In this document: piece after piece, positions 50,901-56,978 of the stretch | Layout: each line of letters starts with the position of its first letter | Numbering within the stretch: the first letter of the stretch is position 1 | NCBI GenBank assembly: GCA_016293915.1 | Contig: JAEDCY010000002.1 | Coordinates: forward strand, 1-64,000 | Direction of reading: 5' to 3' | Length of the DNA stretch: 64,000 bases | Origin: Treponema sp. | GTDB lineage: Bacteria; Spirochaetota; Spirochaetia; Treponematales; Treponemataceae | The notes under the pieces: generated by a model | The model's input: the letters and a program-made list of their open reading frames with translations, nothing else | Database searches by the model: none | What the model was told of the DNA's origin: nothing | Translations under genes and position numbers: made by a program

Positions 50901-51421
50901 TGCAGGGCTACAATTCTCAGTTTATTATCTCAGACCAGGCACTTGTAAATTATCGTGGACTTCCACCATTTATGAAGAAGTCTAATGATGAATGGGTAAT
51001 CAGATGTAAAGGCGAAGATTTTGCAAAGCCGCAGGAAGGTATCGCTTCTTACGAGCTTGTAGATATAAGCCTTACAAAAGAGCAACTGCAGGGAATGGTA
51101 AAAGCACATCTTTTCGCACAGCAACAGGAAATAAGCCACAAGAAGTTTGATGATCCTGAATATAAAGGAAAGGTAATATGTCCAAAGTCTGAAGTTTCTG
51201 ATATGCAGAAAGAACTGCTCAAATCAAATGGTATCTCTGATAACGATTTGAAAAAAGTAACGAAAGAAAACTTCAACGAACTTCTTTGTGATGGTGAAAA
51301 ACCAATTTTGAAGAAGAAATTGCCACAACCAAAACAGTTGAAGCAGGAAAATAATCAGAAGCTTCTTCCAAGTACAACAATCGAGATAGCCGAAGATACA
51401 GACTTCGATTATGTTTATTGA
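41981..51421 (+). CDS. Giant DNA N6-methylase / SF2 helicase polyvalent protein
   Basis: A 3,146-residue protein. An N-terminal region of unknown fold and a disordered Gly/Ser/Glu stretch (about 630-760) precede an N6-adenine methylase: SAM motif LEPSAGVGKF at about 1129 and catalytic NPPYG at 1201. A long spacer holds the antisense tRNA-like element (about 1544-1575). Then a SNF2-type helicase: Walker A EVGVGKT at about 1955, DEAH near 2126, LLTATPF, and VEGRIWRQG near 2463. Coiled coil and C-terminal domains follow. Similar methylase-helicase proteins (DarB-like) of phages and ICEs protect DNA from restriction on entry; that role is inferred. Confidence 0.85.
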   Translation: MKIELIKNTEFGFYNIKFGSRPDYEHNADMLNELKANGWAWSRHNGVWYPRTTDAKAKANTFAAEFAKKYNEPEKSFGQELFERTQRIDQWKKEHLPQEQNTEPVKEESKPVELNDNQKKVYELLKATNNFSENQILEMVSKIDTAYQTENFNIPELSWEEIKSFIHADDSFDLAKDLRDLYNPNISDTYNKINIVYNYLHDYVDFDVLGENQYESSADAEYHTMRESLRHDILYPVCENIVMGRYKKIEDFQNDFISRREEKIADISKSYMENPAIKEQYIGMKRAELIEKAPEMLKGREFNSWIFNIDNDGHFLFYESNGYLKSEYLNDDKYNSVKDFLSQVEELDLLEESFKQLKEEYTKMHSLLEKQPVQIQDELIAKEVEEELANADERIDTSVSEYNDLGIDTRTGEPWNGEESEDVFEPEIQEEGSTELTQADLDNATKVIPEEQYQFMLENAAGEEAEYFKKKLKNMATICTDLQKHSNKENVNKDGSHPCKLHYFLGNCDWYISELDNDGIGFGYCILNGDLYNSEWGSVNVCGDSTYEQPLTKMSINVPIRINGSEFHRSVSPELDLHLDEDTTIERELYKLDNEYFADYKKYAEKNEKILAKSSEVSINIIEETNQELEVENGSKTDIGYERRTGISSGSNPNQGLEERGTNSDRGSDTGRGQRVLHSEREENGSLENSEGISELHTVGRESEISDLHIEEIQSGNNEILHSERSLETGNSDLQQTGMENGQIPHRVRTVEPEHGTGVNPNENTSSEPLHGNEEVIEKEADELFKKITEQYDTQYKDFYDTYNKMKESYTENESRYVSDARIGDMFRQVHRELVSLQMNELTDLIKQAPNADIARINATRYFNFCGQDEFNYLHDNLYLRCNLGDYTKDNGRRFVAPTGEELQNFIEETYNSLHGIVAEKETPVYNINGTEYTKETIETLITEDIQNVLTTLSHVPVIEGVRLYQNPEQTGAINILLQYSSKDNDVKWSEDSLFNVLAQEELTFNGMPVDVNPITPEKSGTIEQYLERFERGISVSENIAQEGRPVEQLTSKKDIKAIREQCREILQKSDSEITEADKAILAQYEGAGGIKEDNRTVSGILNEFYTPNNLVEKVWQIVDAYAPGAKTVLEPSAGVGKFANNRPNNEFTMHELDETSARINKILHPDANVIQGAYQKQFFDAGERIHTPGQKVKYDVVIGNPPYGTYNDKYKGLGEGKEFDRYEEYFISKGLDALKDENSVMVFVVPSGFLNTASDKQKEIIAAKGRLIDAYRLPVGTFPTTEVGTDIIIMRTWEKDRKIIMENGKGNAAYKQASLDEAIELISDNISNGEWFKQHPEKILGEVKQKTNRFGKLEDVVVVHEGLTVQDELNKIDNFVEGINNSRKLRTYSVLNKDKINELTEVTQEEFNSIIDALYNQPSPDYKSIPSIIKLPQINQTLAQKLGVENANFFMRSEIAHVRPQRKGNYDQALRIDEMKGMLNFLKSCQTAYIDNDERHQNFILAGLDSQNSNKTNKIVFNKDENGNYIVTIGKVDSVEFNGGKYSRVAVGFEPTILRSKLEVWSPIATMLRSSTTPLDSTIPQQTEKSSQIIAPAPVQPEQTQSVSDQSETVAEELDDPTKRLYEDPDGVFKTKHQLTREEFAKFYTGANFTQEDYNIWGVTDWKGNVDTSKLTESELSYLKTSDNYVETNEGVYTNAMLYATGNIYQKLDELEENKENLSSESYEKAKAILTNAIPKVVPIENIKIDALSPLAQEFKVHREVTSSRWYMGRTELQTVELDIDLREDFINWATNCSSLDNFDENNQSINSRRSIYNYSSAKISREDIPEDISWTDIVNYIDRVPVPTHIDEKNDTKEVKNKKNLIAGNIKDARKNTCYELFNRYIQEGLPQEDKEHLQSTWNKIYNATVHADYKKLPLFIDGMSTFKNNQPFMLYKQQVEGVSRLLSKGNGLLAYEVGVGKTAAGIVTTMGQLQTGRCKRPLIIVPNQVYKKWVNDFRELFPDVKINELYNLSEKYIDKHFDERTHSLLIEPGSVTVITDSALQKITFSDAVCSKELAEDFSYLLGVSDALHSGDDKEKAKAYQKIQNEIGKASRVQVKKLPEGREQRIQQSYIFFDECGFDNVVIDEAHRYKNLFTIPRPKRGDKGAREFEGLGTGKPSIRAEKVFGITTLIQRRNEDRNVFLLTATPFTNNPLEVYSMLSYMGRKELINRHIYDVRDFCTEFAQTKFEYSVKPTGDIEPKQVMKNFRGQKKLKNLVFEYIDAVSAKEAGIERPEGERHPIYLELSPLQQRIIKLEQDAIAASDDPSVTLKAMTTMRTCTLSPALLEPDDFASVEDIVIPSKSQIVESSPKLSWVCNTVADLYKQKPECGQFIYMPQGKDCFDEVKKYLIKQGIPDDAIDYIHSTHNGSAEDKDKISARFNNKEDKLKILIGTATVAEGIDLNGNSIVEYNTMLGWNPTESIQVEGRIWRQGNEQGKVHIMYPLMENSIDALIYQKHDEKASRINSVLSKTDDGKDAIDTDEINPETIKFELITDPTKKVKMIIDEKTAEKRKEIKVIDNRLETIQELEEDRQNSKTLYDTNVEEKEKYKSLLKTAREELKADPNNWQKEARVTSNERAVDTCNKEIAKARNRLNTISYNFNKFDIHEPEREVPIKLQELVTKKAELEADITDIENSKDRLIAEEQKKLLEKKILSKPVEELRKEWVEYVNKNTWYKKHNDKSKDRKETVQVPLEAVKDFKVPDEMIKKFDKAMAEMDFKVLHNYLNWGDRDIINDCHENDKAIVILRERYEKTKGVKLPEQFRKTTEYLVSVCDEKTLPEVCKFKSMEEAVACACSSWHGEAYQRDGYVEYVTLDNFKRNRDVSALAKDFQKREGQSYHGHGSPNGFGYDCSPKGVKIEAFINKKREEFFVNWNQVAKIKAKQWNREYPAEFTIKDEPKREGEEKLKNIQMVQQDLFDFDEVKVQTKTLDIRMQGYNSQFIISDQALVNYRGLPPFMKKSNDEWVIRCKGEDFAKPQEGIASYELVDISLTKEQLQGMVKAHLFAQQQEISHKKFDDPEYKGKVICPKSEVSDMQKELLKSNGISDNDLKKVTKENFNELLCDGEKPILKKKLPQPKQLKQENNQKLLPSTTIEIAEDTDFDYVY
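43878..44258 (+). CDS. Overprinted gene inside the methylase-helicase gene, 126 residues
   Basis: Read in another frame of 41981. ATG at 43878 has GGAGG at 43867-43871. The product looks like a normal globular protein (MNDELVFPVEAILIKDWKNEERTQIGEVI... VYYIAREKKMVAW), whereas the host frame in exactly this stretch is low-complexity Gly/Ser/Asn/Glu. This is the signature expected when a selected overlapping gene constrains the second frame. No family recognised. Confidence 0.6.
   Translation: MAVKQILDMNDELVFPVEAILIKDWKNEERTQIGEVIPEEDNVYYIAREKKMVAWKTPKEFLNCTLSDGNLKSVIYISKKSNPAIMKSYTARGALKQAIQICNKQGWKTDRFHIECALSNLNMELE
46612..46704 (-). tRNA. tRNA-like element (UCU loop) antisense within the methylase-helicase gene
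   Basis: On the minus strand 93 nt can form tRNA-like arms: acceptor GGAGTGG/CCACTCT (one G-T), a long D-type hairpin (GATCGC/GCGATT, loop with GG), an anticodon-type arm CCAAA-CTTCTAG-TTTGG extended by CTCC/GGAG-type pairs (U33-like T, loop triplet UCU) and a clear T-arm GTAGG-TTCGAAT-CCTAC. Deviations: extra-long D and anticodon stems and a CG spacer between T-stem and acceptor. The plus strand stays in frame and encodes RVAVGFEPTILRSKLEVW, the usual peptide of an antisense tRNA (GFEP is the T-loop). UCU would read AGA (Arg). It may be an unusual-cloverleaf tRNA, a pseudo-tRNA or a mimic. Confidence 0.5.
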
Positions 51422-51458
51422 ATGAAAGTTCTTTAATTGTTTCAGGAAAGAATCCACC

Positions 51459-51476
51459 GAGCGCAGACTTGCGCTC
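51459..51476. repeat. Palindrome copy 19
   Basis: GAGCGCAG-AC-TTGCGCTC with CC/GG extension outside; between the converging methylase-helicase and integrase genes. No T-tract on either side. Confidence 0.88.
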
Positions 51477-51492
51477 GGACTAATTAGAATAA

Positions 51493-52623
51493 TTAATTTT
51501 TCAAAACTCTAAAAACATCATTAGAAACATTTTTTGATTTTTCAATCAAAGGTTTTAATTCTGATAATGTTGGTCTTGTATAATACTCAGTCATTTCCGT
51601 TGAATTATGACCAACAAGTTTTCTTACATCTTCAACTGGAAGCTCAGTTCTCATACGTGTTACATAAGTAAAACGTAAAGAATGAGGAACAAGTTTTCTT
51701 GTTGCATCAGGATTTAGATTAAGATTTCTAACAATACTTGTAAAGGTTCTATATAATCTGTCTTGCGAAATTGGCTTATTAGAGAATGTAAACATTAAAT
51801 CATCAAAAGCAAGATGCCGTTGAAAAATATAATTAGAAACTTTAAGAACGCATTCATCAGTAAGAGGAACTACTCTATATTTTTTTTCATTCTCATTACC
51901 TTTTTTATTATAATTTGTTCTAAAACCATTCTTCTTGCAAAAACCATTTACCAAAAGATATTGTTCCTTAAAGTTAAATTGATTTACTTTTAATCCTCTT
52001 GCTTCTCCAAGTCTTAGACCGCAGGTTGCCGTTATGTAAAATAATAAATATTCCTGGTAATCATTCCAAAGTTTTAGATCAAATATTTTATTCAGTTCTT
52101 CAGCAGAAAAAATATCTGGCTGTCTGCTATTTCTGGCAAATCTTTGAAACTGAGGTTTTGTAACAGGCTTATCACAACACCATATAGTTTCATCGTATAT
52201 ATTTCCAAACGTTTCAAAATAAAAATTTTTCCAGCTTCCTGAATGTTTATCAAGTAAAAGATATTGCTCAATTTCAGAAATTCTTAAAGTATTGATTGAA
52301 CATTCTCCCCATTTTTGAATTATCAATTCAATGTGTTGTCTTTTCTGTAAACGAGTTTCTTCTGAAATATGACGACCAAAGCTTTCAAGACGTTTTAGAT
52401 GTTCACTTTCAGGTAAATACATTTCAGCCGCAATATTTTTAATCAAATACTGATTATTATTTAAAATTTGAAGTCTTGCAACAAAATGCTTTGCTTCAAT
52501 TTCTGTATAACAATCTTTACAAATTCGTTTATGCTTCTTTCCGGTTTCAGAATCGAAATAAACATAAAACCACCTTGTTACGATTTCCCCATTTCGTAAT
52601 ACTTTTTCCGATAGAATTTTCAT
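51493..52623 (-). CDS. int: Tyrosine recombinase (ICE integrase)
   Basis: 376 residues from ATG at 52623, which has AAAGGAG ahead; ten more codons are open upstream but overlap the regulator gene. Catalytic residues follow the family: Arg in TCGLRLGEARGL (about 210), His/Arg in HSLRFTYVTRM (about 318), His in VGHNSTEMT and Tyr in EYYTR (about 355). An N-terminal arm-binding/core region precedes. It should recombine the 47-bp tRNA-Pro att sites; it lies about 0.5 kb from the intact tRNA, as typical. Confidence 0.93.
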   Translation of the reverse strand: MKILSEKVLRNGEIVTRWFYVYFDSETGKKHKRICKDCYTEIEAKHFVARLQILNNNQYLIKNIAAEMYLPESEHLKRLESFGRHISEETRLQKRQHIELIIQKWGECSINTLRISEIEQYLLLDKHSGSWKNFYFETFGNIYDETIWCCDKPVTKPQFQRFARNSRQPDIFSAEELNKIFDLKLWNDYQEYLLFYITATCGLRLGEARGLKVNQFNFKEQYLLVNGFCKKNGFRTNYNKKGNENEKKYRVVPLTDECVLKVSNYIFQRHLAFDDLMFTFSNKPISQDRLYRTFTSIVRNLNLNPDATRKLVPHSLRFTYVTRMRTELPVEDVRKLVGHNSTEMTEYYTRPTLSELKPLIEKSKNVSNDVFRVLKN

Positions 52624-52624
52624 A

Positions 52625-52954
52625 CTAAACTCCTTTGTTTTTATACAATTCATAATAACTATGAATTATTTTCTCAAAGGATTTAATTACAGAAGGTGAA
52701 AGACTTATCAATTCTTTATATAAGGGAAGGTATTGTCTTATATAATTATCTTCAGGCTTACCAGTAACTAAATATTCCAAAGTAACGTTTAATTCTTTTG
52801 CAATTTTATAACCAATATAAACGTTTGGAATACATTCCTGATGATTTACATATGATAAGATAGTTCCATAAGGAACTCCTATCCTACCTGACAATTCTTT
52901 TAATTGTATATCTTGATATTTTAATTCATTTTTTAAATTATATTTAAAACTCAT
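52625..52954 (-). CDS. XRE-family HTH regulator
   Basis: A 109-residue protein with a helix-turn-helix of cro/CI type (LKELSGRIGVPYGTILSYVNHQE, about 19-41, then IAKELNVTLEYLVTGK) followed by a helical tail. Its stop overlaps the SD of the integrase, so the two are translationally linked. It probably represses int and itself, possibly at the inverted repeat 53033-53076. Confidence 0.85.
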   Translation of the reverse strand: MSFKYNLKNELKYQDIQLKELSGRIGVPYGTILSYVNHQECIPNVYIGYKIAKELNVTLEYLVTGKPEDNYIRQYLPLYKELISLSPSVIKSFEKIIHSYYELYKNKGV

Positions 52955-53032
52955 GTTAAGAATATATCATTAAAAAACAAAAAAAGATTGACAAAAAGAA
53001 TATCTTACTGTAATTTTTATGTTAACGAACAA

Positions 53033-53076
53033 AAGTTCTTGTTTTGTAGCGAAAAATTCACTAAAAACAAGAACTT
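53033..53076. promoter_or_regulatory. Large inverted repeat upstream of the XRE-int operon
   Basis: 13-bp perfect arms AAGTTCTTGTTTT (53033-53045) and AAAACAAGAACTT (53064-53076) with an 18-bp spacer. On the minus strand a promoter (TTGTCA near 52993) lies downstream of it. Candidate regulator-binding or integrase arm-binding site; it could also act as the new terminator for tRNA-Pro. Confidence 0.6.
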
Positions 53077-53122
53077 AGTGCCATAACAATAATTATATTT
53101 CTTTGTGTTAGAAAGAATTAAG

Positions 53123-53169
53123 TCGGGCAAGAGGGATTTGAACCCCCGACATCCTGGTCCCAAACCAGA
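53123..53169. repeat. attR: tRNA-Pro 3' part
   Basis: 47-bp direct repeat identical to 510-556. The proximal ICE boundary, overlapping the functional tRNA. Confidence 0.92.
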
Positions 53170-53195
53170 CGCGCTACCAGCTGCGCTATTGCCCG
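53123..53195 (-). tRNA. tRNA-Pro (anticodon UGG)
   Basis: A 73-nt canonical cloverleaf with stem TCTGG/CCAGG-type and loop TTTGGGA, anticodon UGG, T-loop TTCAAAT and acceptor CGGGCAA/TTGCCCG; no encoded CCA. The last 47 bases (53123-53169) form the ICE attachment repeat, so integration preserves the gene but replaces its downstream terminator. Confidence 0.95.
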
Positions 53196-53327
53196 TTGCG
53201 TGATTAATAATATATACTTTTTACGAGAGTTAATCAAGAGCAAAAGTGCAAAAAATCAAAAAATTTTTTTTTTCCGGTAGAAAAGCCGTTAATCATATCC
53301 GAAACCTTATTTGTTGCTGAGAGGTTT

Positions 53328-53567
53328 CTATCTGATTCTGTGGCTGTAGCTTTTGCTGTATTTTATATATCGAGCTGCTTTATCTGCTATTGGGATTCCC
53401 TGATCAGCACATAAGGCAACACCTGTGTTAATAATGCTATAGGCAGCAAAAAATCCATTATTGTACTTGATAATAGTATAAAAAGTCCAAATACGATGAT
53501 AAATCGAGTAGGTAAAGAGCGCATAAAAATAGACCTCGTTGTATTTTTTATTAATTATATTGAACAA
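53328..53567 (-). CDS. Doubtful ORF, 79 residues
   Basis: Lies between tRNA-Pro and thrS. It starts inside the thrS terminator hairpin (53529-53577) and has no SD. The second half (TGVALCADQGIPIADKAARYIKYSKSY) looks protein-like, the first does not. It could be the tail of a decayed gene. Kept only as a weak call. Confidence 0.25.
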   Translation of the reverse strand: MFNIINKKYNEVYFYALFTYSIYHRIWTFYTIIKYNNGFFAAYSIINTGVALCADQGIPIADKAARYIKYSKSYSHRIR

Positions 53568-53577
53568 CGAGGTCTAT
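53522..53577 (-). terminator. thrS terminator
   Basis: Fourteen-bp perfect arms ATAGACCTCGTTGT/ACAACGAGGTCTAT followed on the minus strand by a T-rich tract. Begins 30 bp after the thrS stop. Confidence 0.85.
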
Positions 53578-53606
53578 GCTTTTTCAAATAAATTTATTTT
53601 TTTTGA

Positions 53607-55361
53607 TTAGATATCTGTTCCTTTTTCTTCGTTTTTCTTCTGAACATAAGCAATGAATTCTTCAATCTTCATTGTCTTCTGTTCAAGCCCGCTGTTCTGG
53701 CGGAAGCGGACGGTTACAGTACCTTCCTTCTGTTCATTTTCACCAACAATCAGGATGTAAGGAGTTTTATGTTCCTTTGTGATTGTCTTGATCTTGTTTC
53801 TCATGTTGTCATTTGAAAGATATGCATTAGCACGGATATCTTCCCCAATAAGTGACTCATATACCTTCTTAGCATAATCATCAAAATCATTAGAAACAGG
53901 AACAATTGCAGCCTGCTCAAAAGCGAGCCAGGTAGGGAAGTTACCTGCAAAGTTTTCAATGAGGATTCCAAGGAAACGCTCGAAAGAACCCAGAATAGCG
54001 CGGTGAAGCATAACAGGGTGATGCTTCTGGTTGTCTGCACCAATGTAAGTAGCGTCAAGGCGTTCTGCACTTGGCAGCTGATAGTCTACCTGAATTGTAC
54101 CGCACTGCCATTCACGGCCGATGCAGTCGTAAAGCTTAAACTCAAGCTTTGGACCATAGAAGGCACCTTCACCAGGCTGAATCTCATATTCAAGGCCTGC
54201 TTCATGACAGGCATCAGCGAGTCCTTTTTCTGCTCTTTCCCAGGTTGCAAGGTCACCAACGTGATCTTCTGGCATTGTAGAGAATTTTACTACAAGGTCA
54301 TTAAAGCCAAAGTCGTGGTAAACCTGCTTCAATAGCTTACAGAACTTTGCTACTTCAGGACCAATCTGCTCTTCTGTACAAAGAATATGAGCATCATCCT
54401 GAACAAAACCGCGAACGCGCATTACACCGTGAAGAGTTCCGCTTGCTTCGTTTCTTACGTCGTGACCAAACTCTGCAAGGCGGAGTGGAAGATCCTTATA
54501 AGAACGCTGGCGGCTCTTGAAGATTTCAAGGGCTCCTGGGCAGTTCATAGGCTTAATAGCGAACATACGTTTTTCAGATTCAGTGATAAACATGTTCTGC
54601 TGATAGTGTCCCCAGTGACCAGAGCGCTCCCAGAGAGTGCGTGGCATGATAGCAGGAGTATTTACTTCCTGATAACCGTCGCGGCGAATCATCTTACGCA
54701 TATAGTCCTGCATAACAGTGTAGATAGTCCATCCGTTTGGATGCCAGAAAATCTGACCCGGGTCTTCAGAATCAAGGTGGAAGAGATCCATTTCCTGTCC
54801 AAGCTTACGATGGTCGCGTTTTTCTGCCTCTGCCATCATAGCAAGATAATCTTTAAGATCATTTGGCTTTTCAAAACAGAGAGCGTAAACGCGGGTAAGC
54901 ATAGTGCGGTTTGAGTCACCACGCCAGTAAGCGCCTGCAACACGGTCCAGCTTAAATGCCTGTCCGTTGATTTCTTTTGTACTTGCTACGTGTGGACCAC
55001 GGCAAAGGTCAAGATAACCATCCTGTTCGTAAGTAGAGATAGTTTCACCTTCCGGTAAATCGTTAATCAGTTCAATTTTATATGGCTGGTCAGCGAAAAG
55101 CTTGAGAGCCTCTTCCTTTGAGATTTCCTTGCGGACAAATTCGTGGTTACCGGCAAGGATTCTTCTCATCTCTTTTTCAACGGTAGCAAAATCGGTCTCG
55201 GTGAACTTGGTGTCGGTTGGAAATTCAAAGTCATAATAAAATCCGTTTTCGATAGCAGGTCCGATAGCAATCTTAGTGCCCGGGTAAAGCTTCAAAATAG
55301 CTTCTGCCATCACATGAGCGCAGCTGTGTCTTACAGTCTGCAAGTGTTCATCAATAGCCAT
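53607..55361 (-). CDS. thrS: Threonyl-tRNA synthetase
   Basis: A 584-residue class II synthetase. The N-terminal editing domain (HSCAHVMAEAI, residues 8-18, and YYDFEF) has its usual position but the preceding TGS domain is missing, as in some spirochaete enzymes. Catalytic motifs CPGALEIFKSRQRSY, LHGVMRVRGFVQDDAHI and HPVMLHRAILGSFERFLG follow; the C-terminal anticodon-binding domain ends VQKKNEEKG. It charges tRNA-Thr. Plain chromosomal housekeeping gene outside the ICE. Confidence 0.96.
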   Translation of the reverse strand: MAIDEHLQTVRHSCAHVMAEAILKLYPGTKIAIGPAIENGFYYDFEFPTDTKFTETDFATVEKEMRRILAGNHEFVRKEISKEEALKLFADQPYKIELINDLPEGETISTYEQDGYLDLCRGPHVASTKEINGQAFKLDRVAGAYWRGDSNRTMLTRVYALCFEKPNDLKDYLAMMAEAEKRDHRKLGQEMDLFHLDSEDPGQIFWHPNGWTIYTVMQDYMRKMIRRDGYQEVNTPAIMPRTLWERSGHWGHYQQNMFITESEKRMFAIKPMNCPGALEIFKSRQRSYKDLPLRLAEFGHDVRNEASGTLHGVMRVRGFVQDDAHILCTEEQIGPEVAKFCKLLKQVYHDFGFNDLVVKFSTMPEDHVGDLATWERAEKGLADACHEAGLEYEIQPGEGAFYGPKLEFKLYDCIGREWQCGTIQVDYQLPSAERLDATYIGADNQKHHPVMLHRAILGSFERFLGILIENFAGNFPTWLAFEQAAIVPVSNDFDDYAKKVYESLIGEDIRANAYLSNDNMRNKIKTITKEHKTPYILIVGENEQKEGTVTVRFRQNSGLEQKTMKIEEFIAYVQKKNEEKGTDI

Positions 55362-55439
55362 TTTTGTACCTCTTATAATTTAAAAATGTTTATCTATTAT
55401 ACCGCTTTGATTGTAAGTATTCAATAAATCTACTATATT

Positions 55440-56414
55440 ATGTTTATGATTAATGCACAAATTACAGATAAAGAGCTTACTGCTCATTTAGATAAAATTG
55501 AAGCCGATCAGCTTCGCATTTTTACAATGGCTGATGGTCGTATCCGCGGAGCACTTTTTCACGGTACCCGCTTTGTAAATCAGATGAGAGCCCAGCACAA
55601 TTTGGGAATTCTCGAAACTTATATTTTGGGGCAGGCCTCCCTTTGCGGTGCCCTTACAATTCCTATGATGAAGGATATGGAGCATACCCTGATTCGTTTT
55701 GAGGGTACAGGTTCTGCTGATGGATACACTGTAGAAGCTGATTCAACCGGTTATGTAAGAAGCTACCTTGAAAACGAACATATTCCTATTGAAAAACCTT
55801 TGGAAAGCTGGAACTTAAAGCCATTTCTTGGACCTGGAAATATTACTTTTTCACGCATCCATAAAGATGATAAATATCCTCAGTCTTCTACAGTAGATGT
55901 AGACGGTGAAAATATAGCAATAGATTTTGCATCCTACTTTGCACAGAGCGAACAGATTAATACAGCCTTTAATTCAAGCATTCAGTTTGATAAAGCGGGA
56001 AGGGTAGTTGGAGCCGGCGCAATGTACATTCAGATTATGCCGAAAACCGGTGGTACTGCAGAGCTTGGTTCTCAGGTAGACAGCCATCAGGAAGAAGATA
56101 AAGATGAAGAAGATTTACTCCGCCGTGTAGAAAATGCCTTCCGAGCCTGCCCAAGCATAGGTCAGCTTTACAGCGAAGGCGAGGTAGATTCAGAAGATAT
56201 TATTCTGGGACTCTTCCGTGAGTTTTCACCAACAATCACAATGAAGCGTGATATAATCTGGGATTGCCCATGTAATAAAGAATACTACATAGAACACATT
56301 CGCGGGCTTCCGGCAAAAGATCTGGAAGACATCCGAAAAAACGGCCCGGACCCGCTGGAAGTAGTTTGTCGTAAGTGCGGCTCAGTCTATCATATTCCTG
56401 TTAGCGAGATATAG
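55440..56414 (+). CDS. hslO: Hsp33 redox-regulated chaperone
   Basis: A 324-residue protein. N-terminal Hsp33 fold and a C-terminal zinc site: CPC (about 280-282) and CRKC (about 313-316), the CxC...CxxC redox switch. Oxidation releases zinc and activates holdase activity. No clear SD; ATG at 55440 and 55446 are both possible starts. Divergent from thrS. Confidence 0.9.
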   Translation: MFMINAQITDKELTAHLDKIEADQLRIFTMADGRIRGALFHGTRFVNQMRAQHNLGILETYILGQASLCGALTIPMMKDMEHTLIRFEGTGSADGYTVEADSTGYVRSYLENEHIPIEKPLESWNLKPFLGPGNITFSRIHKDDKYPQSSTVDVDGENIAIDFASYFAQSEQINTAFNSSIQFDKAGRVVGAGAMYIQIMPKTGGTAELGSQVDSHQEEDKDEEDLLRRVENAFRACPSIGQLYSEGEVDSEDIILGLFREFSPTITMKRDIIWDCPCNKEYYIEHIRGLPAKDLEDIRKNGPDPLEVVCRKCGSVYHIPVSEI

Positions 56415-56464
56415 CTCGGCGCTCACTCCGCGGAGTTCAATTCTCCCATATCAAAGTAAAAAAA

Positions 56465-56492
56465 TAATGCTCCGTGTTTTTACGGAGCATTT
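56465..56492 (-). terminator. Terminator after ssrA
   Basis: ATGCTCCGT/ACGGAGCAT arms with a short A/T loop and a T-tract on the minus strand, just beyond the tmRNA 3' end. The other side has a tract usable for hslO. Confidence 0.8.
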
Positions 56493-56495
56493 TAA

Positions 56496-56877
56496 TGGAG
56501 GTGGGGAGAATTGAACTCCCGTCCGAAAAAGTAAACCAGGTATATCTACAAGTTTAGTTATGCGAGGTGGTTGTCGGGAGCCGGTAGCAGCATAACAAGC
56601 GTCGCCTCCGTATTCTGATTAAGAGTCCCGCGCAAAGACCAGACACAATGCACGGCAAGTCCCGATAAGGTAAAAGAATGTCAGGCAACGCGGAACAGGG
56701 CCACCTGGATTCCTGCACGGCTACTTACGCAGCGAGTGCTTCTGCTTCGAAAGAAGCCTCGTCAGCTTCTTCTTCTTTTCTTGCGAAAATTGCAGTTATT
56801 TTTTTGTCAGTTTAAGGGACCTTCACCCCTACCTGCAATACAAGATTTCCCAATTCCGTCGAAACCGGGACACCCCC
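56496..56877 (-). ncRNA. ssrA: tmRNA (ssrA)
   Basis: About 382 nt. The 5' GGGGGTGTCCCGGTTTCGAC and 3' GGTTCAATTCTCC...CACCTCCA ends form the alanine tRNA-like domain. The tag frame ends GCACTCGCTGCGTAA (ALAA stop), typical of tmRNA. Reading back from the stop, the frame is open to a GCA that would give a tag of about 22 residues (AIFARKEEEADEASFEAEALAA); the true resume codon is not proven. Rescues stalled ribosomes. Confidence 0.93.
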
Positions 56878-56978
56878 AAAATTATTGGATAATTGTATTA
56901 TCTTATAAAAATATAGTTATTAAAACCTTAATCGTCAAGAGAAAAGTATAAAATACATTGAAAAAAAATAGTCAGAAA

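Larger units (their letters stand above)
510..53169. mobile_element. Integrative and conjugative element in tRNA-Pro, about 52.6 kb
   Basis: The ends are 47-bp direct repeats (510-556 and 53123-53169) that match the 3' part of tRNA-Pro(UGG). A tyrosine recombinase and XRE regulator lie next to the tRNA end. The interior encodes ParA/ParB, SSB, topoisomerase III, a MOBP-type relaxase, VirD4 coupling protein, and VirB2, B3, B4, B5, B6, B8, B9, B10 and B11 homologues: a full conjugation set. The single 18-bp palindrome family and the special tRNA with its CTT-start genes are confined to this interval, which supports one evolving unit. No interrupted conjugation gene was seen, so the element may be functional, provided the four genes lacking standard starts are translated. 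Confidence 0.93.
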
